Shown: positions 40,861 to 50,048 of the stretch, piece by piece | Layout: every line of letters starts with the position of its first letter | Position numbering within the stretch: position 1 is the first letter of the stretch | NCBI RefSeq assembly: GCF_918797505.1 | Contig: NC_092797.1 | Location: 55,712,157 to 55,776,156 of the forward strand | Origin: Bemisia tabaci | Taxonomy: Eukaryota > Arthropoda > Insecta > Hemiptera > Aleyrodidae | Length of the DNA: 64,000 bases | Direction of reading: 5' to 3' | The notes under the pieces: model-generated | What the model saw: the letters and a program-made list of their open reading frames with translations, nothing else | Databases searched by the model: none | What the model was told of the DNA's origin: nothing | Position numbers and translations under genes: made by a program

Positions 40861-41268
40861 TTCGTCTATTTTGGACCCTCCGCATGAATTCTTGGGGTCT
40901 CTTGGAGGATCTTTGACAAATTTACCAAGAGCGGGGGATTTGATTGGTTACATTTTCCTCTCGGATATTACCAGTTTTACTGTATTAAGTTTTTGAACTT
41001 TAGTAAGTTGTGGAATAAATAATATAGATATATATCTGAAAACTCCATTTCCGCACTCATAGAGGGCTCATTATTGAAATTGATAGACGGGGCGAAAGAC
41101 AAAAAAATACAAATGGAAAATGGAGCGATCTCTTTGGTTAAGGCGGGTGATTATTAAGGGCTAAGAAGGAAAATGATGACTAACCATGGGTCTCTTTTTC
41201 TGACAGAGAGAATTTAGATTTACATGAAAAAATATTCCTGTCCCTCGTTACGCAACCGTGAAACAATC
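40861..41268. other. Unassigned DNA
   Basis: No gene or repeat partner. Confidence 0.3.
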
Positions 41269-41325
41269 TTGTGTCCGTGACACAATCGTGTGTCCGTGAC
41301 AAAATCGTGTGTCACGGTTGCTATG
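41269..41325. repeat. 19-bp tandem repeat, three units
   Basis: ACAATCTTGTGTCCGTGAC, ACAATCGTGTGTCCGTGAC and AAAATCGTGTGTCACGGTT follow each other at 19-bp spacing. The preceding AACCGTGA and closing TCACGGTT are inverted, so the array also folds. Confidence 0.8.
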
Positions 41326-41363
41326 AAGCTGTGACGAGGAAAAACGCCGTTTAAGTCTCGAAT

Positions 41364-41765
41364 TCAAAACGCCTTCAAATAAAGATGATACTCCGCAACG
41401 CACCGGAGCTCGAATAGTGGTATCCCGGAAACTGGCTTGTTTGAAATAGAAAACGCGAATGGACCAGGAGACAAGTTATGAATTTAAGCATTCTGATACA
41501 TCTTTCATAACCGAAATTTTACGCAGAAGATGATTTGCGCAACGAAATTGCTGAGACTCACGCCTAACTGTTATTAAAGATATCTGGACGCGTAAATTTA
41601 AACCATTCGCGTATTTAAAAAACCGAAAGTCTACGTGAATCTAACGCGCTCTGAATGTCACCGTTGCAGTCTTTGGAATATGAAAATATGGAAACCTCGA
41701 TTTCCGTGCTTTGGCTCAGTTGTTGCATGTTGTTGACGCTTTGAACAACATAAGACGGGTAGGAA
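41364..41765. mobile_element. Fold550 arm plus flank, copy b (pair of 36664-37078)
   Basis: ACGCCTTCAAATAAAGATGA, TACTCCGCAACGCACCGGAG, TCGAATAGTGGTATC precede the Fold550 arm at 41461. That arm reads GGACCAGGAGACAAGTTATG, GATACATCTTTCATAACC, AGTCTACGTGAATC. Both copies end near CAACTCAAGACGGG / CAACATAAGACGGG. Confidence 0.75.
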
Positions 41766-41784
41766 TTATTAGATCTAAAAGCTC

Positions 41785-41914
41785 AATTGGACGTATTTCT
41801 ACTAAACGGAACTATGTGCATTAAGACATGAGCCCTGAGACCCATAGGAATGTATGCATAGCAGGGCTCACGTCATAATGCACATAGTTCCATTTGACAG
41901 AAATACGTCCAATT
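41785..41914. mobile_element. Pal122 palindromic MITE, copy 7
   Basis: The element is 41789-41910, 122 bp, between AATT tetramers. Ends are GGACGTATTTCTACTAAACG and the complement of CATTTGACAGAAATACGTCC. The centre is GAGCCCTGAGACCCATAGGA. Confidence 0.9.
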
Positions 41915-42162
41915 AAAACTTATAAAATGCTGAATTACCCGCCAAATCAGTTAATTTTACATCCTTGCATTGCTAAAGTAACTGCTATAGCGAGTAATTT
42001 TGCATCATATAGGTTCTCGCATATTTTTTTTGACATCCAGAATGTTATACTCGTATCAACTTCACTTTTTTTCGGTGAAAGCCACAACCTAACTTTCAAA
42101 TGGTCTACGAGAAAATTACCTCGAGAAGCTTACCTCATGGCCAATTTTGCATCCGAACAAAG

Positions 42163-42248
42163 AGGTGAATCTGCTTTGACATGAGCCCCGAGAATCATGA
42201 AGTTAAAATTACTGTCTGGGCTCACCTAGAAGTGGATTTGCAGTTCTA
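42163..42248. repeat. Pal122-like worn palindrome
   Basis: GTGAATCTGCTTTGACATGA, GCCCCGAGA is weakly mirrored by CTGGGCTCACCTAGAAGTGG, ATTTGCAG. The GACATGAGCCC core suggests a distant Pal122 relative, but length and ends differ. Confidence 0.4.
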
Positions 42249-42342
42249 CACCAGCGGAACAACGATATGATATTAAGTACCAAAAACGACAGAGCTAACA
42301 GCCACGACGACGTCGCCCAATGAAAAAAGTCGCCACCCCTTC

Positions 42343-42423
42343 GGCGTAAGGACGTATCATAATTCCCACCTAAGCCCTGTTTTACATATAAATCCAAGCT
42401 TTCTAGGGTTCATACGGAAATCA
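42343..42423. repeat. Dispersed repeat, copy 2 (partner 32141-32221)
   Basis: GTAAGGACGTATCATAATTC, AGCCCTGTTTTACATATAAA and CCAAGCTTTCTAGGGTTCAT match copy 1 in order. Confidence 0.65.
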
Positions 42424-42880
42424 GTGGGAATGATCGGACATGATGTGGAAAATTCCAAAACTAATTTCTACGTCAATATGAAACGGAGATGTTTTAGCGT
42501 GACTCCATTTTTCTTGGTAAAATTTCTTACTATAAACACATCTTAAAATTTCCAATGTGAAGAAATAAACTTCAAAATTTGCAGGTCTACAAAAAATTTA
42601 ATGTCCGACTCTTCCCAAAGGTTCGTTCCATGGTGCGGCGTGCGGCGGGGGAAGGAAATAGAACTAAGGAATCGGAATAAGTAGCTTACCTTGAGCAATG
42701 AAAACGGATGTCAGGATAAAATGGAGCGGAAACAGAAAGAGCATAAGTCCGTCTTTGAGGTAGCGAGAGTGGCTGCTTTTCGCTACCATGCTCGGCGAAG
42801 CGTTGCCAAATCTGCGATCTTCTCCGTTAGATTAACGGAAGACTAGGCAACATTGCCAGACTGAGCTCGGCGACCATCCG
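42424..42880. other. Unassigned DNA
   Basis: No gene or repeat partner. Confidence 0.3.
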
Positions 42881-43018
42881 GCACCTTCTGGCCGGGTACT
42901 TCGTCTTTTTGCGCCGCCAACGCTCTCTGGTGGCTGGCACGGCGAGTCACTCATCAGGAAACGTCACATCCATATTGCCCTGAAATCAGGATCGGTGCGT
43001 TACTGTTGGAATAGTGAA
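42881..43018. repeat. Direct repeat V, copy 1
   Basis: GGCCGGGTACTTCGTCTTTT, GCGCCGCCAACGCTCTCTGG, GGCGAGTCACTCATCAGGAA, CGTCACATCCATATTGCCCT and AGGATCGGTGCGTTACTG align with 44188-44323, about 1.3 kb away. Confidence 0.75.
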
Positions 43019-43439
43019 GAGAGTCATATATGCAAAACGGAAACATTGAAAAAATGAGCTCAGAAGTGTCTGAGCGGAAATTTTTATTGAAAAAAACCTC
43101 TATTCTTTGTCAAATTACCACCAATCATCCGAAAACTCTCAGAAATCGTTAGGATCGTATAAAATTCACGCATTTTATTTCAACTTCATAAAATGGATAT
43201 TTTTCATTTTCATGTTCGGCAAAACAGCCGTAAGTGCTATCTTCTGCATGCTTTTGTGGTTGCATTTTGGAAACACAAAAAACCAATTCTTAGTTAGATA
43301 TTGGCAAAAAAGGCCGCCATCAAATAAAAGTACTACTCTCTTTGGTTTCTAGCGGTTGTTTTGTCTGATACAAAAATAATTGTTGCGCAATTACGGCTTC
43401 ATATAGATGTCATACTTCATTTTTTCTTTTGAAAACTGG

Positions 43440-43629
43440 TCAACTCTCCTTCGGCCGTGGGTTAAGTTGATTTTTTTAAAATTTTCTTCGATTTTTTTCC
43501 CTACCAGCAGAATATTCCGCATAAATTTTAAACTATAACATTGACTTGATTCTCTCCGAAAAAATGTAATACGAGCAGTGATTTTGAAACATCGTAATGA
43601 AGATAAGTGGTTTCGCACTTTAGCCATCG
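43440..43629. mobile_element. J260, right part
   Basis: TTTTTTTAAAATTTTCTTCG, CAGCAGAATATTCCGCATAA, TTGATTCTCTCCGAAAAAAT and GTGGTTTCGCACTTTAGCCA follow J260. The left terminus is not recognisable. Confidence 0.65.
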
Positions 43630-43735
43630 GACACGTCTTATTTTCATACAAATAAGACGAATTGTGTTGTTTCAACGGCGATTTCATCCTGAAAGAGGTC
43701 ACACAAATGAAGAAAACTCGATTTCGAAAAGAGTT

Positions 43736-43903
43736 CGTCACCTTTCGGCCAAAGTATCACAAGCGCCATGTGACGTTTCAAAATTTCCGCCGCCATTTTA
43801 TTTTCTATAGAGAAATTGATCAAGGAAGCTTAGAAATATATAATAGTGGTGGAAATTTTGAGACATCGCATGACACTTGTGATACTTTGAGCGGAAGGTG
43901 ACG
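43736..43903. mobile_element. TIR252 MITE, internally deleted copy
   Basis: Both ends are intact: CGTCACCTTTCGGCCAAAGT and CACTTGTGATACTTTGAGCG, GAAGGTGACG. Only 168 bp remain, because the CAGCACAAAGAAAATTCAG middle is gone. AGTT occurs just outside both ends. Confidence 0.8.
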
Positions 43904-43921
43904 AGTTACGGCTCTCTTTAC

Positions 43922-44184
43922 TATTCTGCCATACTGAGGAAAAACGCTGTATGCACCCTCTGGCGTTGCCAGAAGGTTCCTTTGATAAAACTCGAATTTT
44001 CTGGTAAATTTATGTATATTTACCTTCCGATTTTTCAGATTATTTTGTACGAAATTTCACCTAAAATTCCTGAAAATTTCAAGGGAAAATATTCATAAAT
44101 TTCCTCAAAAATGAACATTTCATAGAAAGAAATGTGGCAACTCTCGACAGTTCTTACGGCGTTCTTCCTTAGCACGGCAGTATA
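43922..44184. mobile_element. I260 MITE, copy (complete)
   Basis: Ends are TATTCTGCCATACTGAGGAA, AAACGCTGTATGCACC and the complement of TACGGCGTTCTTCCTTAGCA, CGGCAGTATA. It separates TIR252 from repeat V copy 2. Confidence 0.82.
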
Positions 44185-44187
44185 ACG

Positions 44188-44323
44188 GCAACTTTTGGGC
44201 AGGTACTCGGTGTTTTTGCACCGCCAACGCTCTCTGGCGGTCGAGATGGCGAGTGACCCATGAGGACACGTCACATCCATTATTGCCCTGGAATGAGGAT
44301 CGGTGCATTAATGCTGGAAAAGT
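44188..44323. repeat. Direct repeat V, copy 2
   Basis: GGCAGGTACTCGGTGTTTTT, GCACCGCCAACGCTCTCTGG, GGCGAGTGACCCATGAGGAC, ACGTCACATCCATTATTGCC and AGGATCGGTGCATTAATG match copy 1. Confidence 0.75.
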
Positions 44324-44596
44324 TCTCGAGCGGCCACCCCGCGCGCCCCTCCCGCGGCGCCGCGCGCCCTCCTCTCTTTGGTCCGTGAGAGGATTTCTGA
44401 ATGCAGATCCAGATCGGGGGGGGGGGGGGGGGGCGAGGGCCCGCACCGAGGGTTCGGCTCCGGGTTTTCTGCCTCGGATATTTTCCATTGAGATGATTCG
44501 AGAGACACTCTCATAAAAACAACGGAGCGCCATGTGCGTCCACTAGCTTTTGGATTCCTCCACAGACGGAGCATCTATTTCCTCCCATAGCTGAAA
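44324..44596. other. GC-rich patch with an 18-base G-run
   Basis: An uninterrupted run of 18 Gs lies at 44416-44433. Overlapping frames on both strands reflect base composition only. Confidence 0.4.
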
Positions 44597-44648
44597 GTAT
44601 TTATCGAAAGAAACTATATCTATTGTGACTTGAGCCCTGGCATGCATG

Positions 44649-45058
44649 TGTCGCAGGCAGTCAGCAATCGCCGGCAATTTGCAAGCTCCGTACTTGTCAA
44701 TTCGTCAAATTGCAATTGCAATAACATCGATATAGTAAAGGTTTCTTTGGCGAAGATTTGCAAGGCACGACCTCGGCTTGGAACGCCTTCAAATCCAGCG
44801 ATACTCTCCGCTTTGCCAAGAAGTTAGTTTAGTTGCTTAACCGAACCAAACCCAACGCAGATTAGTGATTACATTTCACGAACTCGCGAGTGTGCTAGCT
44901 GGTACCATGCATTCAAGAACAAAGGGATAGCGTATTATTGAATTCAAAGCATAATTATCACTACTTTCTATTTCGTTTTTTCACTTTACAATTTTTTAAT
45001 TTGTTGATTCAACACGAATAAATTGCAATTTGCCGGCGACTGCTAATTGCCTGCAACT
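44649..45058 (-). mobile_element. W410 TIR element, copy 2, reversed
   Basis: It is exactly 410 bp, ends TGTCGCAGGCAGTCAGCAAT, CGCCGGCAATTTGCAA and the complement of TTGCAATTTGCCGGCGACTG, CTAATTGCCTGCAA. The interior TTAGTTGCTTAACCGAACCA, AACCCAAC is the complement of the copy-1 interior. Confidence 0.82.
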
Positions 45059-45147
45059 TTTTTTTTCTTCACTTGTGTGATCTCTTTCAGATTAAATCGC
45101 CGTTGAAACAACACAATTCGTCTTGTTTCGGAACGAGTCTGAATGAG

Positions 45148-45366
45148 AAACGTACATTCCAAGGTTGCAAAATCAACTTAAACAATTTAATTTTTTACAA
45201 GATTGTACCATTGCAATTTTTGTGATTTATTCATGAAATCAGGAGGAAAATCAGTGAAATTTTCAGTCAAAGGTGCCCAAGATGTCTCTGGTAAAAATGG
45301 GCTTTACGAGGAAAAAGTTGACCACTTTCAAAATAAAATTACGTTCTTTTGCGTGGGAAAGGACGA
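45148..45366. mobile_element. K250 element, worn copy
   Basis: GAAACGTACATTCCAAGGTT, GCAAAATCAACTT, ATCAGTGAAATTTTCAGTCA and ACGTTCTTTTGCGTGGGAAA keep the family order. The GGATCAGAAG block reads GAAATCAGGAGG. Confidence 0.65.
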
Positions 45367-46054
45367 TATGGGGTTTTTTCTTAGTTCGGGAGCATAGAAG
45401 ACGACAATTCACCGGAAAAATAAAATTCTGAGCTCGGCTCCAGCACGAAAAGTAAGACGCCCTAATCTGAGAGACTTAGGGGGAACAAAGAGCATTGCAG
45501 TAGAGAGAGGCACGAGGGCTAAACGTAAAAAATGCATTCAAGGCGCGTGCTAATGGAAGTTGGGTAGGGAACCGAGATTTAATTACCCCTTGCATTAACC
45601 AGGTTGTTCTATCATCAAAATGACTTGCACGTAGTTCTCAAGTTTAAACTACGATTTGACCCGGTATCCCTGGGCCCGCGTTTGAATTCTAATGCGCTTC
45701 CACATTTTAACTTTTCTCTCCTTTTCATTATTCACTCGTCCTCATTATTCAAGTAAGCACGTTCCCAAATAAAAATCCTCCAGCGAATCGATCAATATGA
45801 ACTGCTTCATGGAGTTCACCACTCATTTTCAGTTACCAACGTTCGTGATTCTCCGGCCGGATTTAAACTCAAACAAGCTCGCAACGACTCTATTTACATG
45901 AGGATTTCACAAAAAAACCCTTTATCTGCCCGGGGCCATGCCTCCACTGTTCCGGGTTTCGACGCTTGGTACTCCGTCCAACCGAATCCAGCAAATTACT
46001 TGGCTTCACATCGCCTCTGTCACGCTGATAGAGCTCTAGACACAGCAGGAACCA
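45367..46054. other. Unassigned DNA
   Basis: No gene or repeat partner. Confidence 0.3.
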
Positions 46055-46392
46055 ACACGGAGAAAAAAACTCCCAGCGTGGGACCAGAAGTTTAGGTCAT
46101 ATGGATATCTGAAGTTTTCGGATTGAGCATCTGAACACTTTAGGTTCAGCTGCTGAGGTTTGGATCACACATCTGAAACTTCAGTTCTTACATCTGAAGT
46201 ACTACGATTTTCACATCCAAAAAACTTCGGTTCTCACATCTGAAGTACCTCAGATGTGAGAACTGAAGTTTCAGATGTGTGATCCGAACCTCAGCAGCTG
46301 AGACCTAAAGTGTTCAGATGCTCATTCCGAAAACTTCAGAGATCCATATAACCTAAACTTCGGGTCCCACGCGCGAGGTTTTTTTCTCCGTG
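46055..46392. mobile_element. Long foldback, 338 bp, near-perfect arms
   Basis: CACGGAGAAAAAAACTCCCA at the left pairs with TTTTTTTCTCCGTG at the right. Pairing continues through GACCAGAAGTTTAGGTCATA, AGCATCTGAACACTTTAGGT, CAGCTGCTGAGGTTTGGATC and ACACATCTGAAACTTCAGTT. The mirrored blocks are GATCCGAACCTCAGCAGCTG and AAAGTGTTCAGATGCTC. The apex is near 46235. CACGG-AAAAA ends are common among insect MITEs. No other copy is in the window. Confidence 0.88.
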
Positions 46393-47033
46393 AAATATCT
46401 ACAAAATATGCATTTTTAACAAGTTTAATGAAATCCATCATAATGGGCCTTGAGGTGGTGGTAGTTGAGGGGTTGTGGGAATGTAGTGACTATGCCAGGA
46501 CTTGAGGATTTTGTTCTGCATTATCTGGACTACAGTTTGCACTTAGGAATCATAATATCCGGCTCATGCATAAGGAAACCTATGTATAGGGTACAAGTAA
46601 GAGGCACGTACATGGTTTCTACAATGAGCCAAAAATATTAGTTTCACATTGCAAAATGTATTCATTTGCGCAAGATCACACAAGATTGCAGACATCGTTT
46701 CTTAGAGAGCATTTCAATGTTATAAAAAGATAAATCATACATTTTTCTCGAGAATATTATGAGATCTGAAAATGTATCATTTTGACCCCAAATCGGTTTT
46801 GTCCTGTACCTGTGCTCTAACGCATGAGTCCGTTGCGCTGGCAATAGAGTTTTGCTTTGATGGCTCCAGTTCATAAATTAGCGAAAATGTAAGATCTGTC
46901 GATGTGCTAAATTGCTATGTACCGTAGTAACGGATATATTGCCCTTCAGAAATCCTGGCGCATGACGTCATTCACCGTGGTGGTGCATATCCTGGTTACT
47001 GGTTATCATGGTATCACTCGAGGTTTCATCCGT
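46393..47033. other. Mostly unassigned; fragment of a long dispersed repeat
   Basis: GGCTCATGCATAAGGAAACC ... GGTTTCTACAATGAGCC (about 46561-46632) is an imperfect inverted pair. It is related to 48902-48974 and to about 52320-52360. The rest shows nothing recognisable. Confidence 0.45.
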
Positions 47034-47488
47034 GTTTCCCTCACAAAAGAATATATCGATATTTCATTATTGCCAAACTTCCCCTCACCAATTGAATTTC
47101 CCCCGGCGAATCTTGGGCATTTTCAACTGAAAATTTCACTGATTTTTCTTCTGATCTCGTGCAAAAATCAGACAAAATCTGGACGAAATTTGCATTGGTG
47201 CATTCTTGTAAAAAACTGGATTTTTCGAGTCAATTTTGCAACCTTGGAATAGAATTACGATTCTTCGTCCAAGAAACGACTTTGTGTGTAACAAACTGAC
47301 CCCTTCAGACGAAACTTTTCAATTAAATTCAATTTCTTACTGAAAATTTTACTGATTTTTCTTCTGATCTCATGCAAAAATCAGACAAAATCTGGACAAA
47401 AATTGCACATTTATATTCCTTTGAATAATTGCATTTTCCGAGTCAATTTTACAACTTTGGAATGGAGGTACGTTCCGAGATTTGACGT
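47034..47488. mobile_element. K250 element with partial tandem second copy
   Basis: A full copy (47034-47283) has TTTCCCTCACAAAAGAATAT on the left and TTCTTCGTCCAAGAAACGAC on the right. From 47336 to 47488 the right two-thirds repeats: ACTGATTTTTCTTCTGATCT, CATGCAAAAATCAGACAAAA, TCTGGACAAAAATTGCAC, GGAATGGAGGTACGTTCC. Both share AACTGACCCCATCAGA / AACTGACCCCTTCAGA downstream, so the duplicated unit is about 235 bp. Confidence 0.78.
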
Positions 47489-48192
47489 TGTGTGCGACAA
47501 ACTGACCCCATCAGAAAAAACTCTTGCATGAAAATTTCACGAAGCAAAGAAATTCAGACGATATTACAGCGAGAGACACCGTACACAATCTTAGGAACGC
47601 CCAACGGTGGTTAGGACGTTTCGAATTTCCTCCTTCCAATTAAAAATTAACCACTTTTGAGTCGAGCACCTTTTCAAAAGCTGGTAACTCCACCGACTCC
47701 GGGGCTCAGGGCAGATGGCTCAGACGCGATGTTGCGAACGACACAGCCCCGCAAATCGGAGCCCAACTCGTGTCACAGAGGAAATGGAAGTCACTTAGTC
47801 TCGAAAACGCCCCCCCCCCTCCTTGCCCCCGATGGCCCCCGGATGCCCCCGCTAACCCCGGGCTCGGAAGATAAATAAGCGCGATGAAAAAAATATTCCA
47901 CACACGTCTCCGTATGTTAGCATTCAGATGAATATTAGTTTTTTTCCCTATTCAACCCAAATCATGCATTAAGGTTTAAATGAGATGTTGCAGGAATGCT
48001 TGCCCCGGTGGCACGCACCGCCCCCTCCCTCCTCCCGCGTGAACGGTTCACGGAATACTTCGCCATCATTCATTCATTCCCATTCATTCCTCCTTTCGAT
48101 TCGTTCCATTCATCGCGTTTTTCAGCACCGCCGTGCCCCGTTGCCGACTCTAGATGCTTTTCTAATCACTTCCTGTAAGTAAAAAAAAAGAA
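47489..48192. other. Unassigned DNA
   Basis: CATTC-type simple repeats lie at about 48068-48111 and a C-rich patch at 47810-47855. No gene. Confidence 0.35.
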
Positions 48193-48450
48193 GATTAAGG
48201 TGGATCGAGGGTGAAAAGTTCCGTGTATCCACACCAATTTGACATATTTTTGGTTTAATGCTTAAAATGCGCATCTCAAATACAACTTTAAAAAATCTCC
48301 GGTTATGTGTTATTCTCGTGAAGGAAAACCGATTAATTTGTTTTTTTTCAAGTTCCTTTTTCCCTATTTTAGGCGTATTTTTTTAAAAAAAATTTGAATG
48401 AGTGAAAAAAGTTAACATAAAATTTGTGTACACAGAAACTGTAGGCTGGT

Positions 48451-48485
<35 letters not shown>

Positions 48486-48800
48486 AAAAATAAATAAATG
48501 AAAAAGATGAAGGTGAATCGAGGGTAAAAAGTTCCGTGTATCGATACCAAGTCGACATATTTATTGCTAAATGCACAAAATGCGCATCTCAAATGCAACG
48601 TTTAAAAATCTCCCACTATGTTTTATTTCCTTCAAGTTAAACAAATCTAGATGTTTTCCTGCACATTCCTGCCTTACAATTTTGTGTGTATGTATGTGTG
48701 TAGTTTTTTTCAAAAAACCAGCGAGGAAAGTTCACAACAAATTTGAATGGAAACTGTGGGTTGGTTTTCCTAAAAATAAATAAATAAATAAATAAAATTC
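48193..48800. repeat. Two-copy tandem duplication, about 313-bp period
   Basis: GATTAAGGTGGATCGAGGGT (48193) pairs with GATGAAGGTGAATCGAGGGT (48506). AAAAGTTCCGTGTATC, AAATGCGCATCTCAAATACA and TAAAAAATCTCC also recur. So do GAAACTGTAGGCTGGTTATT / GAAACTGTGGGTTGGTTTTC and the closing AAATAAATAAATA. A 29-base T-run (48453-48481) expands copy 1. Confidence 0.8.
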
Positions 48801-48889
48801 AATACATGTGGAATAACATCGCATTTTGAGATACGCATTTCTTTCTTTTCACTACCGATATGACCAATTAGACTACGTTTCGATATGAG

Positions 48890-49440
48890 AAACTATTATT
48901 TCAGGCTCATCCATAAAAACACATACCTGCACGGGGAGTCTAATGGAACGTGCGTTGTTTCTAAAATGAGCCAAACATGTTCCTAATGTTGTCCAATTAT
49001 GAGCTTCACTCGGATTACATTCAAAAACTCGGATGGACAGAAGGTGGATCTATGCCTGTAGACGTAGAGTGAGTGATTAAACCTACAAGGCTTTTTTATA
49101 CGCGTAGTCCTAAATCAAGTCAAATTGACCCGTATTTTAATACATTGATTTTGATAGTTTTGAGGTATTATATGTCATTTCTATGTTCACTTTTTTTGAG
49201 CATTGTATATGCCTGTTTTCGCAGCAACCTAGCAATTTCTTAACCCTAATCTCTCTTCTGCCATGTGTAGATCCCTCAGAAGAGATAGTCGGATCAATTT
49301 TACCCAAATTGGGATTTCTTATCAGGGAAGTTGACAAAATTAGGTATTTCCTGCGAAAACCCAACTCTCGCCAATTTTATACGTGGCTCTTTGGGGTGCT
49401 TCAGAGTCCACGATTTTTTTCTTTTTTTACAAAATGATTA
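48890..49440 (+). repeat. Long dispersed repeat, copy 1, left blocks
   Basis: Two blocks match about 52330-53165. Block 1 (48950-49060) has TAAAATGAGCC and GTCCAATTATGAG. Block 2 (49100-49440) has TTGACCCGT, AATACATTGATTTTGA, TATGTCATTTCTATGTT, CCCTCAGAAGA, GGATCAATTTTACCC and CAACTCTCGCCAATTTTAT. P530 follows in both places. No coding motif is recognised. Confidence 0.65.
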
Positions 49441-49518
49441 TTGATATAAACACATTATAGTATATTTGTGTAAACTTAATATTGACTGTTCTCAATTTCA
49501 AATATGAAACACTCCTCA

Positions 49519-50048
49519 GCGCACGTTAACGACGGCGCAGAGGCACAACTATTCGTGCTTGAAGGTTGGCCGCGCTGCATCTGAAAAAGTGAAGGCGCGA
49601 TGGCGCGATGCTCGGATCTTAGCTCCCGAGGAGATGTTCCAATTCGGGAGAAAAATTAAAGGCTAAGGCCCGATTACGTTCCCTCTATTATCGGCTGTGT
49701 TTCTCAAATAGCCCTTGAAGCATCATTATAAATATAGACCTCGCTACACAAATCAAATTCCGATTATTGACCATTCGATGACTGCTGGCCACCATTCTTT
49801 CATGGACTATTCCTCTATTCGTAATGTTGCTTCAAGAGCTAAGTAAGCAACACAGCCGGAGATAGGAGAGACATAATAGGGTCTTAATTTGTAACTGTTC
49901 TCCCGAATCTGAACGGCACTTTATTTGCAGCATTGAGCGGAGCAATGCGAGATCACGCCTCGCGCCGTAACGCCTTCAATTTTTCAGATGCAACACGGAC
50001 ATCCATCAGCCACGAATAGTTGTATCTCTGCGCCGTCGTCAACGCGCG
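49519..50048. mobile_element. P530 TIR element, copy 1 (complete)
   Basis: Terminal repeats are about 110 bp. On the left CAGCGCACGTTAACGACGGC, GCAGAGGCACAACTATTCGT and GCTTGAAGG, then GAAGGCGCGATGGCGCGAT. On the right the complement begins CGCGCGTTGACGACGGCGCA, GAGATACAACTATTCGTGGC and ends GAAGGCGTTACGGCGCGAGG. The interior has ATCGGCTGTGTTTCTCAAAT and CGGGAGAAAAATTAAAGGC, mirrored by CTTAATTTGTAACTGTTCTC, CCGAATC. Confidence 0.82.

Noticed and set aside
41269..41325. CRISPR-like or iteron array
   Set aside because: Units are contiguous with no spacers and only three in number; simple tandem repeat.
42881..44323. LTR retrotransposon bounded by repeat V
   Set aside because: No TG...CA ends, primer site, polypurine tract or internal frames; the interior is filled by MITEs.
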